Below are positions 1 to 6,228 of a stretch of 14,777 nt of DNA, in pieces. Source of the DNA: Clostridia bacterium (GTDB taxonomy: Bacteria; Bacillota_A; Clostridia; UBA1381); NCBI GenBank assembly GCA_017451145.1, contig JAFSSG010000032.1, forward strand, positions 1-14,777, in the 5' to 3' direction. Positions within the stretch are counted from its first letter, which is position 1. Each line of letters begins with the position of its first letter. The notes under the pieces were generated by a model, which was not told the origin of the DNA, searched no databases, and was given only the letters and a program-made list of their open reading frames with translations. The translations under genes were made by a program, and so were the position numbers.

Positions 1-1
1 A

Positions 2-316
2 CTTTATGTTATCGGCATAGTGGCAACGGGGCTACTTGTTATCACACAGGTGATTCTGCATAAGAACTATAAAATTTTGCATATGCCGAGCGAGGAAATT
101 ATGACGGCGACTATAACCGACAGCGAAGAAGCTATGGATTTTCTTAACAATATGCTTGAAAAATATAATATATCGGTTGGCGGTATGAAATGCAGAAAAA
201 AAGATGACGGCTATATTGAAGTCGAGATGGACGTTTCTATTGACGCGGATATAGATTATAATGATATTTTAAGGACTTTTAAGGACGCACCGTATGTACA
301 TTCAATTACTATATAA
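2..316 (+). CDS. C-terminal part of a membrane protein, probably MgtC/SapB family (5' truncated)
   Basis: The reading frame is open from base 2, so the gene enters from the left; a GTG at 20 is only an internal codon. The visible 104 residues begin with a hydrophobic stretch (LYVIGIVATGLLVITQVIL) that reads as the end of a last transmembrane helix. A soluble tail of about 80 residues follows, with an alternating beta/alpha pattern and an acidic, ACT-like look, ending in SITI. A final helix of the 'IGIVAT.LLVI' type followed by a small ACT-like domain fits MgtC/SapB proteins, which are linked to magnesium homeostasis in some bacteria. That assignment is an inference from a fragment: the diagnostic N-terminal membrane region lies outside the window. 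An intrinsic terminator starts at the stop codon, so this is the last gene of its transcription unit. Confidence 0.6.
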   Translation, partial: LYVIGIVATGLLVITQVILHKNYKILHMPSEEIMTATITDSEEAMDFLNNMLEKYNISVGGMKCRKKDDGYIEVEMDVSIDADIDYNDILRTFKDAPYVHSITI

Positions 317-342
317 AAATCCGCTTTGAAAGCGGATTTTTT
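315..342 (+). terminator. Intrinsic terminator after the MgtC-like gene
   Basis: An inverted repeat centred on base 328 pairs AAATCCGCTT with its complement AAGCGGATTT, about 11 bp around a three-base loop, and runs into six T residues at 337-342. The matching A run on the left side means it could also work on the opposite strand. It overlaps the stop codon of the preceding gene and ends two bases before the Shine-Dalgarno sequence of the next gene. Confidence 0.85.
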
Positions 343-355
343 GAAAGGGAATTTT

Positions 356-1729
356 ATGAAAACCTTATTAGAAATGCTTAAAAAAAATAAAAAAATCCCT
401 ATGCATATGCCCGGTCATAAGCGGAACGGGAAAGCTTTCCCGTATCTTCGAAACTTTGCCGATATAGACATAACCGAAATTGACGGATTTGACAATCTGC
501 ATAATGCGTCGGGAATTTTAAAAGAGTCTATGGAAAATGCCGCAAAGCAAAGAGGTGCGGACAGCTGTTTTTATCTTGTAAACGGCTCAACTTGCGGAAT
601 TTTGGCGGTTATTTGTGCCGTTTTGAAAACGGGCGATAAGGTCATAGTGGCACGGAACTGTCACAAATCGGTATATAACGGAATAGAGCTTTCGGGTGCA
701 AAGCCTGTTTTTGTCTATCCCGAAAAGGATAATAAATACGGAATTTCAGGCTCGATAAATGCCTTGGAGATAGAGAAAAAAATCAAAGAAAATCCCGACG
801 CCAAGCTTGTAATTTTAACAAGCCCCACATACGAGGGCGTAATAAGCGACATTGAGGCGATATGCAGGATTTCGCATAAAAATAATATTCCCGTTTTGGT
901 TGATGCGGCACACGGTGCACATTTAGGCTTTGGCGGATTTCCGAAAGACGCATTAAGCCTTGGTGCTGATGCGACGGTAGAGAGTCTGCACAAGACGCTT
1001 ATGAGCCTTACACAGACGGCAGTATGCTATCTTTCAGGAAAGCTGATTGATGAAACGGAAGTTTTAAAAAAACTTGCCGTTTTTGAAACGAGCAGTCCGT
1101 CATATATTTTGCTCTCGTCAATAGATGGGTGCATAAACGCCTTAAAAACGCGTGAAAACAAGATTTTTGATGCTTGGGAAAATAATCTTGAAAGGTTTTA
1201 TAATAAAATCTCCGCACTTGAAAATATCAAGTTTTTAAAAAATGACGCAAAAGAATTTTTCGACCTTGATAAAAGCAAAATTGTTCTTTTTCCCAAAAAC
1301 AAAAACGGGGCATTTCTTTCAGAGAACTTGCGAAAATGCGGAATTGAGCCGGAAATGACAGCACCGCACTATGTGATTTGTATGACAGGTGCGGGAGATA
1401 GCCCAAAGAATTTAAAAAAACTTGCAAAAGCACTTATTAAAATCGACAAAATAATCAAATCTGCACCGAATCCGCCTAAACCTGCAGTTTCAGATCCTTC
1501 CGGAAGGGTTCGGATTTTGGAAGATGCGGAATTTTGCGACATAAAAAATCTATGCGGAAGAATTTCCGCAGGGTATGTTTTTGCCTATCCGCCCGAAGTT
1601 CCGATTTTAGTGCCGGATGAAAAAATCACAGAAGAAACGGTAAAAAAAATATGTGAATACCGCAAAGGCGGTTTGTCACTTTTGGGCGACATAGACGGTG
1701 ATAAAATACTTGTTATGAAAATCACTTGA
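356..1729 (+). CDS. PLP-dependent Orn/Lys/Arg decarboxylase-family protein (fold type I)
   Basis: This 457-residue protein has the hallmarks of the small Firmicute members of the Orn/Lys/Arg decarboxylase family (SpeA/YaaO type). It carries MPGHK at residues 18-22, a cofactor phosphate region around LVNGSTCG, the DAAHGAH motif with Asp183 and His186, and the probable Schiff-base lysine Lys213 in SLHKT. A C-terminal domain follows, with the YPPEVPILVP segment typical of the family. Family members decarboxylate basic amino acids (often arginine to agmatine) for polyamine synthesis, but substrate cannot be read from this sequence. The ATG at 356 is chosen because AAAGGGA lies five bases upstream; the in-frame TTG at 326 would begin inside the terminator hairpin. 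The gene has no obvious promoter of its own between the terminator and the start. Its stop codon overlaps the -35 box of the next promoter. Confidence 0.88.
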   Translation: MKTLLEMLKKNKKIPMHMPGHKRNGKAFPYLRNFADIDITEIDGFDNLHNASGILKESMENAAKQRGADSCFYLVNGSTCGILAVICAVLKTGDKVIVARNCHKSVYNGIELSGAKPVFVYPEKDNKYGISGSINALEIEKKIKENPDAKLVILTSPTYEGVISDIEAICRISHKNNIPVLVDAAHGAHLGFGGFPKDALSLGADATVESLHKTLMSLTQTAVCYLSGKLIDETEVLKKLAVFETSSPSYILLSSIDGCINALKTRENKIFDAWENNLERFYNKISALENIKFLKNDAKEFFDLDKSKIVLFPKNKNGAFLSENLRKCGIEPEMTAPHYVICMTGAGDSPKNLKKLAKALIKIDKIIKSAPNPPKPAVSDPSGRVRILEDAEFCDIKNLCGRISAGYVFAYPPEVPILVPDEKITEETVKKICEYRKGGLSLLGDIDGDKILVMKIT

Positions 1730-1754
1730 CAACGGCAAAAAAAGACTATATAAT
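1726..1754 (+). promoter_or_regulatory. Consensus sigma-A promoter for the SCIFF precursor
   Basis: TTGACA at 1726-1731 and TATAAT at 1749-1754 are both perfect consensus hexamers, separated by exactly 17 bases. The -35 box overlaps the TGA stop (1727-1729) of the decarboxylase-family gene. The expected start point near 1761 gives a leader of roughly 27 bases, too short for a riboswitch, with AAGGAG at 1775-1780 seven bases before the ATG. Such a strong promoter and ribosome site predict high, probably constitutive expression of the precursor peptide. Confidence 0.9.
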
Positions 1755-1787
1755 AGCGGTAGTGAGAATTTTGTAAGGAGAATAAAA

Positions 1788-2051
1788 ATGAACAGAATTA
1801 AAACATTGATAACGAGAGATTTAGTAAACTGCGAGGGCGGATGCGGAGAATGTCAGACGTCATGCCAATCTGCATGTAAGACCTCATGCGGAGTTGCGAA
1901 TCAGCCCTGCGAAAACACGTCAAGGATAAAGACGCTTGTAACAAGAAATCTTATAAACTGCGAGGGCGGATGCGGAGAATGTCAGACGTCATGCCAATCT
2001 GCATGTAAGACCTCATGCGGAGTTGCAAATCAGCCCTGTGAAAGAAAATAA
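1788..2051 (+). CDS. scfA: SCIFF ranthipeptide precursor with two tandem leader-core units in one ORF
   Basis: This is a RiPP precursor of the SCIFF family (six cysteines in forty-five residues). It is recognised by the near-invariant CGECQTSCQSACKTSC core and by the adjacent dedicated maturase. SCIFF precursors are normally one unit of about 45 residues. This ORF has 87 residues and contains two complete units, residues 2-44 and 45-87, period 43. Each has a basic leader of the RIKTL.TR.L type followed by a cysteine-rich core. Cysteines are at 15, 19, 22, 26, 30, 34, 41 and again at 58, 62, 65, 69, 73, 77, 84: seven per unit, one more than the family name implies (extra Cys in NCEGGC). The residue after each TSC is Gly (35 and 78). 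There is no stop, ribosome site or ATG between the units, so this is a single polypeptide. The start is fixed by AAGGAG seven bases upstream. The mature product's function is unknown for the whole family; quorum-type signalling has been proposed. Confidence 0.95.
   Translation: MNRIKTLITRDLVNCEGGCGECQTSCQSACKTSCGVANQPCENTSRIKTLVTRNLINCEGGCGECQTSCQSACKTSCGVANQPCERK
1791..1919 (+). repeat. SCIFF tandem repeat, unit 1 (129 bp)
   Basis: This is the first of two in-frame direct repeats with a 129-base period. Bases 1825-1897 are identical to 1954-2026, a run of 73 bases covering almost the whole core. The leader-coding part (1794-1826) differs from its partner at 12 of 33 positions, mostly at silent sites. 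Confidence 0.95.
1920..2048 (+). repeat. SCIFF tandem repeat, unit 2 (129 bp)
   Basis: This is the second unit, encoding residues 45-87. After the 73-base identical run it differs from unit 1 at base 2027 (third position of an Ala codon) and base 2039 (third position of a Cys codon), both silent. Leader residues differ conservatively: Ile/Val, Asp/Asn and Val/Ile. Confidence 0.95.
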
Positions 2052-2060
2052 TGATAAATA

Positions 2061-2094
2061 TGCCGGCTGAATGTTTCAGTCGGCAATTTTATTA
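2061..2094 (+). terminator. Hairpin between SCIFF precursor and maturase, probable partial terminator
   Basis: TGCCGGCTGAA at 2061-2071 pairs with TTCAGTCGGCA at 2075-2085 (11 pairs, one of them G-U) around a three-base loop. The T-rich stretch ATTTTATT follows. The T run is interrupted, so termination is likely incomplete. The maturase lies only 30 bases downstream with no promoter visible in between, so it would be transcribed by readthrough. This fits a need for much more precursor than enzyme. Confidence 0.65.
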
Positions 2095-2114
2095 AACCGG
2101 AAGGAAACAAAAAA

Positions 2115-3491
2115 ATGATACACCAATATAAGCTGAACGGATATAACATTGTTTTGGACATTGCAAGTGGCTCTGTCCATGCCGTTGACGAGGTGGCATA
2201 TGACATAATCGGTATGTACGGAAAAACCGAAACCGACGAAATCGTAAAACAAATCACTGAAAAATACGGCATAACGGAAAAAGATGTTTTGTCCTGCATA
2301 GACGATATCGAAAAACTAAGAAATTCAAAACAGCTTTTCTGCGAGGATATTTATGCCGATAAAGCGGATATGTTAAAGAATAAAAATAACGTCATAAAGG
2401 CACTTTGTCTGCACGTTTCGCATACCTGCAACCTAAATTGCAGCTACTGTTTTGCGGGGCAGGGAAAATACAGCGGTGATAGAGCTGTTATGAGCTTGGA
2501 AGTAGGTAAAAGGGCGATAGATTTCCTTATCGAAAATTCAGGCGACAGAAAAAATCTTGAGGTGGATTTTTTCGGCGGTGAACCGCTTATGAATTTTGAA
2601 ACAGTAAAGGAAATTGTAAAATATGCGAGAAGCATAGAAAAGAAACACGGCAAGAATTTCCGATTTACCCTTACCACAAACGGCGTGTTGCTTGACGATG
2701 AAGTGACCGATTTTTGCAACAAGGAAATGAATAATGTTGTACTCAGCTTAGACGGACGCCGTGAGGTGCATGACCGTTTCCGAAAGGATTACAGCGGAAA
2801 GGGAAGCTATGATGTAATTGTTCCGAAATTTTTGGAGTTTGTCAAAAAGCGTGGCGATAAGAGTTATTACATAAGAGGCACTTATACGCATAAAAACACC
2901 GATTTTCTAAACGATATTCTGCATATGGCGGATTTAGGATTTAAGGAACTCAGTATGGAGCCTGTTGTCTGTTCGCCGGAGGATGAATGTGCCTTGACGG
3001 AGGCAGATTTGCCGATTTTGTTCAATCAATACGAGCTTTTGGCAAAGGAAATGCTAAAGCGTGACAAAGAGGGACGCGGGTTTACATTTTATCACTATAT
3101 GATAGATTTGGAAAACGGACCTTGCATATATAAACGCATATCGGGTTGCGGTTCGGGCACGGAATATTTGGCGGTCACGCCTTGGGGTGAGCTTTACCCA
3201 TGTCATCAGTTTGTCGGTGACGAAAAATACAGTATGGGCAATATCCGGGACGGCGTAACGAATACTACACTCCGCGAAAAATTCAGAAAATGCAATGCCT
3301 ATTCACGCAGTGAATGTCAGGATTGCTGGGCAAAACTCTACTGTTCGGGCGGTTGTGCCGCAAATGCGTATCATGCGTCGGGCGATATAGGAAAAGTGTA
3401 TGAATACGGGTGCAAACTTTTTAAAAAGCGTATGGAATGTGCGATTATGATGCAGGTAGATAAGGCGTTATCGGGTGAAAAAAATGATTAA
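2115..3491 (+). CDS. scfB: Radical SAM SCIFF peptide maturase (thioether-forming, SPASM type)
   Basis: This 458-residue radical SAM enzyme installs thioether cross-links in the SCIFF precursor; the characterised homologue is CteB. Residues 1 to about 95 form the N-terminal peptide-recognition (PqqD/RRE-like) region. The SAM-cleaving [4Fe-4S] cluster motif is Cys105-x3-Cys109-x2-Cys112 (CNLNCSYC). The SAM-binding GGEP motif is at 154-157. The C-terminal SPASM/twitch region supplies auxiliary cluster ligands, with candidate cysteines at 337, 345, 363, 393, 401, 404, 410, 414 and 433, including the ECQDCW and CSGGC segments. All expected cysteines appear present and the length is normal, so the enzyme looks intact. 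AAGGA lies nine bases before the ATG. It sits 63 bases behind the precursor, separated by a hairpin, and its last eight bases overlap the next gene, suggesting translational coupling to alaX. Confidence 0.96.
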   Translation: MIHQYKLNGYNIVLDIASGSVHAVDEVAYDIIGMYGKTETDEIVKQITEKYGITEKDVLSCIDDIEKLRNSKQLFCEDIYADKADMLKNKNNVIKALCLHVSHTCNLNCSYCFAGQGKYSGDRAVMSLEVGKRAIDFLIENSGDRKNLEVDFFGGEPLMNFETVKEIVKYARSIEKKHGKNFRFTLTTNGVLLDDEVTDFCNKEMNNVVLSLDGRREVHDRFRKDYSGKGSYDVIVPKFLEFVKKRGDKSYYIRGTYTHKNTDFLNDILHMADLGFKELSMEPVVCSPEDECALTEADLPILFNQYELLAKEMLKRDKEGRGFTFYHYMIDLENGPCIYKRISGCGSGTEYLAVTPWGELYPCHQFVGDEKYSMGNIRDGVTNTTLREKFRKCNAYSRSECQDCWAKLYCSGGCAANAYHASGDIGKVYEYGCKLFKKRMECAIMMQVDKALSGEKND

Positions 3492-4635
3492 GCTGTATTA
3501 TGAGGATAGCTATATAAAGGATTTTACGGCAGAGGTTAAAAAATGTATCCCACGTGAAAACGGATATGCGGTTTTGCTCAGCAAAACGGCATTTTTCCCG
3601 ACGGCAGGAGGACAGGAATGTGACAGCGGAACGCTTGACGGACAGGCGGTTTTGTCGGTTTTTACCCAAAATGACGAGGTCTATCATATTGTCGAAAATC
3701 CGATTGAAATAGGCAAAACGGTGTCGGGAAAACTTGATTTTGACGGGCGTTTCCGCAAAATGCAACATCACAGTGCGGAGCATATCGTTTCAGGACTCGC
3801 ATTTTCTGAATTCGGACTGAATAATGTCGGGTTTCATCTTGACGGTAGCGGAGTCACCGTTGATTATGATGCGGAAATCGGCGAAAAAGAGCTTTCCAAG
3901 CTGGAACTACTTGCAAATGAAGCCGTTTGGAAAAATCTGCCGATAACGGCAAGTTATCCTACGGAGGAAGAGCTTGAAAAGATAAGCTACCGCAGTAAAA
4001 TCGATATTTTGGGAAAAATAAGAATAATCGAGATAGAGGGCATAGACATATGTGCCTGTTGCGTACCGCACCTTAAAAGAACGGGCGAAATAGGAGTAAT
4101 AAAATTTACCGATATGATACGTCACAGAGGCGGTGTGCGGATAAGGATGATATGCGGAAAAGACGCACTTTCGGATTATTCCGAAAAGCAAACAAGCGTT
4201 TCCGCCATATCAACTATGCTGTCCGTACCGCAAGTCGATGCGGAAAAGGCGGTTATAAAGCTCAAGAATGATTTTGATTCTTTGAAAAGGGAATGGGCAG
4301 AGGAAATAAAAAAACTTGCAATAATACAAGCCGAAAATATCCCGCAAACAGACGGGAACTATTATGTTTTTGCCGATATTACGGACAAAAATGCCCTAAG
4401 GATACTTGCCAATGAGGGCAAAAATCGGGTTGGCGGAATATTTGCCGTTTTTTCGGGTAACGATAAAGACGGGTACAGCTATATATTAGCAGCAAAAAGC
4501 GGTCTCAAGGATTTTGTAAAAATGCTCAATTCCGACCTTTTGGGAAAGGGCGGAGGCAGTGATATTATGGCGGAGGGACACGTTTTATCGGCAAAAGAGC
4601 GGATAGAAACGGTGTTAAAGTCCTATAAATTCTGA
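3484..4635 (+). CDS. alaX: Alanyl-tRNA editing protein, AlaX-L type with DHHA1 domain
   Basis: This 383-residue stand-alone homologue of the alanyl-tRNA synthetase editing region hydrolyses Ser-tRNA(Ala) or Gly-tRNA(Ala) in the cytoplasm. The N-terminal beta-barrel contains FFPTAGGQ. The zinc-binding editing site has His96-x3-His100 (in HHSAEH) and Cys192-x3-His196 (in CACCVPH), followed by RTGEIG. A basic helical stretch around 245-285 leads to a C-terminal DHHA1-like domain ending in the glycine-rich GKGGGSDIMAEG. This domain order and length match the long AlaX-L class. I choose the ATG at 3484, which overlaps the maturase stop by eight bases; the GTG at 3475 in the same frame would add three residues. 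No strong Shine-Dalgarno is visible, so translation probably depends on ribosomes finishing the maturase. Its 3' end overlaps the convergent pseudouridine synthase gene. Confidence 0.93.
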   Translation: MIKLYYEDSYIKDFTAEVKKCIPRENGYAVLLSKTAFFPTAGGQECDSGTLDGQAVLSVFTQNDEVYHIVENPIEIGKTVSGKLDFDGRFRKMQHHSAEHIVSGLAFSEFGLNNVGFHLDGSGVTVDYDAEIGEKELSKLELLANEAVWKNLPITASYPTEEELEKISYRSKIDILGKIRIIEIEGIDICACCVPHLKRTGEIGVIKFTDMIRHRGGVRIRMICGKDALSDYSEKQTSVSAISTMLSVPQVDAEKAVIKLKNDFDSLKREWAEEIKKLAIIQAENIPQTDGNYYVFADITDKNALRILANEGKNRVGGIFAVFSGNDKDGYSYILAAKSGLKDFVKMLNSDLLGKGGGSDIMAEGHVLSAKERIETVLKSYKF

Positions 4636-5504
4636 GAAATCGCTAAAAGCTCCATATCTTTCGGTATGGGAGCGGTTATTTTCATATACTTTTTGGTTAC
4701 AGGGTGCGGAAAACTTACGCTGTGGCAGTGCAGACGTATTCTTTCGCCCGTAACGTCGGTGCCGTACAAAAAATCAGCATAAATCGGAACGCCGATATAG
4801 GCAAGATGTAAGCGGATTTGATGCGTTCTGCCTGTTTTCGGGTGCAGTTTTATCAGGCTCAAACCGTTTAATTCTTCAATCACTTCATAATCGGTCACGG
4901 CAGGTTTGCCGTCACCTGCAATCATTCTTTTTATGATTCCCTCTTTTTCACGCTTGATAGGTGCGGTAATTGTGCCGTTTTTTTCTGCCAATGTACCGAC
5001 GCAGACGGCAATATACTCCTTTTCAAATTCGCCGTTTTTTATGGCACGACAGATGCAGTCACTACTCCACGCATTTTTTGCGATAATCAAAACGCCGGAG
5101 GTGTCGCGGTCAAGACGTGACGGTGCACGGAAGGTGAATGGGCGGTCCTTGAAGTAATATAAAACAGCGTTTGCGACCGTTCCGCTCGTGTGGTAAACAG
5201 ATGTATGCGTGGGCATCTTCGGAGGCTTATTTATGATAAGCAAATCCTCGTCCTCAAATAGAATTTCCAAGGGCAAATTCTCAGGCAGTATGTTTTCCGA
5301 AGCCTTGTCAAAAAGCGTGATTTTCAAAATATCGCCAAAAACAACGGTTTTATTTACAAATTCCTTTTTACCGTTTAAGGTTATGCCGTTGCCCTCTTTT
5401 AACGAGGTAATTAACCTGCCCGAAAAGGCAAAACGGTTTTTCAGAATGTATTTTATATCTTTTCCCGAAAGCTCTTCCGGGACTGTCAGCAAAAATTCAC
5501 GCAT
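4623..5504 (-). CDS. RluA-family pseudouridine synthase
   Basis: This 293-residue enzyme isomerises uridine to pseudouridine in rRNA or tRNA. The N-terminal ~60 residues look like the S4-type RNA-binding domain (SGRLI..LKEGNGITLNGK). The catalytic domain contains LLIINKP.KMPTH, then SRLDRDTSG with the catalytic Asp132, and the GRTHQIRLHL motif, all family signatures. Target specificity (RluC, RluD or a Firmicute paralogue such as YjbO/YlyB) cannot be decided from sequence alone. A GAGGTGG ribosome site lies just upstream of the ATG on this strand. It is the only minus-strand gene in the window. It is transcribed convergently to alaX (13-base overlap) and divergently from the ECF S component gene. 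Confidence 0.94.
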   Translation of the reverse strand: MREFLLTVPEELSGKDIKYILKNRFAFSGRLITSLKEGNGITLNGKKEFVNKTVVFGDILKITLFDKASENILPENLPLEILFEDEDLLIINKPPKMPTHTSVYHTSGTVANAVLYYFKDRPFTFRAPSRLDRDTSGVLIIAKNAWSSDCICRAIKNGEFEKEYIAVCVGTLAEKNGTITAPIKREKEGIIKRMIAGDGKPAVTDYEVIEELNGLSLIKLHPKTGRTHQIRLHLAYIGVPIYADFLYGTDVTGERIRLHCHSVSFPHPVTKKYMKITAPIPKDMELLAISQNL

Positions 5505-5522
5505 AAAACCACCTCTTTTTCC

Positions 5523-5551
5523 ATTATACTACATATTTTATGGGATTTCAA
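5523..5551 (-). promoter_or_regulatory. Sigma-A promoter for the pseudouridine synthase gene
   Basis: On the minus strand, TTGAAA (5551-5546) and TATAAT (5528-5523) are spaced by 17 bases. They lie about 20 bases upstream of the start codon, so the leader is very short. A ribosome site GAGGTGG follows at about 5514-5508. Confidence 0.8.
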
Positions 5552-5576
5552 ATATATTACAAAGGCTTATAAACTA

Positions 5577-5605
5577 TTGACCGAAACGGCAATTTGTGGT
5601 AAAAT
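5577..5605 (+). promoter_or_regulatory. Extended -10 sigma-A promoter for the ECF/truA/rho gene run
   Basis: TTGACC at 5577-5582 and TAAAAT at 5600-5605 are spaced by 17 bases, with a TGG just before the -10 box (extended -10). The leader to the ATG at 5641 is about 30 bases and carries AAGGAG at 5626-5631, so there is no room for a vitamin riboswitch. It is arranged back-to-back with the minus-strand promoter, with 25 bases between the two -35 boxes. I see no other clear promoter until the end of the window, so it may feed up to ten genes. Confidence 0.82.
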
Positions 5606-5640
5606 TTCGATATCTATGAATTGTTAAGGAGCGAATTTCA

Positions 5641-6216
5641 ATGAAAACTAAAATGACTACAAGAGAACTGACTTTGGCATCAATACTTACGGCAATAGTT
5701 TTTGTTTTGCAATATTTTGGCTGTGTTATAAAATTTGGCACTTTTTCCATATCGACAGTCCTTATTCCGATAGTTATAGGAGCGGCTGTGTGCGGTACGT
5801 GGGTTGCGGCATGGCTCGGGTTTGTTTTCGGAATAGCGGTTTTGGTAAGCGGTGACGCGGCGATATTTTTGGCAGTCAGCGTTTGGGGTACGGTGCTTAC
5901 GGTGCTGTTAAAGGGCATAGGCTGCGGGTTTGCTTCGGGACTTACTTATAAAGCTATGCGTAAAATCGGCGGCGTATATCTTTCGGTGATGGTATCGGCA
6001 ATAGTTTGCCCAATTGTGAATACGGGCATTTTCCTTTTAGGCTGTCGGCTGTTCTTTATGGACACGGTATCGCAGATTGCCCTATCGGCAGGTTGGGAGG
6101 GAAGCATTGCACAGTTTATGATAATAGCCTTTGTAGGAGTGAATTTCTTAGTCGAAATGGGCATAAACATCTTTTTATCGCCCATTGTTGTACGACTTTT
6201 GCAAATAAAAAAATAA
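5641..6216 (+). CDS. ECF transporter S component (substrate-binding membrane protein, substrate unknown)
   Basis: This 191-residue, very hydrophobic protein has five or six predicted transmembrane segments at roughly 9-27, 35-55, 57-75, 78-100, 108-135 and 155-188. The N-terminal RELTLASILTAIVFVLQ segment and the overall size are typical of S components of energy-coupling-factor importers, which bind a vitamin or metal and dock on EcfT. The complete energizing module (EcfA1, EcfA2, EcfT) lies in the same gene run 0.9 kb downstream, supporting the call. There is no riboswitch in the short leader, so the ligand cannot be inferred that way. It has a strong AAGGAG site nine bases from its ATG and ends 12 bases before the methyltransferase start. 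A different small membrane protein remains possible but less likely. Confidence 0.82.
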   Translation: MKTKMTTRELTLASILTAIVFVLQYFGCVIKFGTFSISTVLIPIVIGAAVCGTWVAAWLGFVFGIAVLVSGDAAIFLAVSVWGTVLTVLLKGIGCGFASGLTYKAMRKIGGVYLSVMVSAIVCPIVNTGIFLLGCRLFFMDTVSQIALSAGWEGSIAQFMIIAFVGVNFLVEMGINIFLSPIVVRLLQIKK

Positions 6217-6228
6217 CGGGAGAACGCT

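Noticed and set aside
164..262. TATAAT-like boxes at 164-169 and 257-262 as promoters for the decarboxylase-family gene
   Set aside because: No acceptable -35 partner at 17-18 bases, and both lie upstream of a strong terminator, inside an AT-rich coding region.
326..355. Upstream TTG start for the decarboxylase-family protein at 326
   Set aside because: It lies inside the terminator hairpin and has no ribosome site; ATG 356 has AAAGGGA five bases upstream and matches the family N-terminus.
715..993. Minus-strand ORF opposite the decarboxylase-family gene
   Set aside because: Shadow of a strongly conserved gene; no ribosome site and no recognisable motif. The same applies to minus-strand frames at 2444-2722, 6462-6806, 9020-9400, 11027-11500 and 13171-13674.
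1760..1787. Riboswitch or leader peptide before the SCIFF precursor
   Set aside because: The predicted leader is only about 27 bases; likewise the leader before the ECF S component is too short for a vitamin riboswitch.
1922..1938. Internal ribosome site AAGGA with a TTG nearby, as a separate start for the second SCIFF unit
   Set aside because: The TTG at 1936 is out of frame with the second unit; no in-frame start with good spacing exists.
4650..4677. Hairpin GCTCCATA...TATGGGAGC as an alaX terminator
   Set aside because: The stem has a bulge, there is no T run, and it lies inside the pseudouridine synthase coding sequence.
5209..5580. Plus-strand 123-residue ORF opposite the pseudouridine synthase and its promoter region
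   Set aside because: Antisense shadow: it lies opposite conserved RluA-family sequence and has low-complexity composition.
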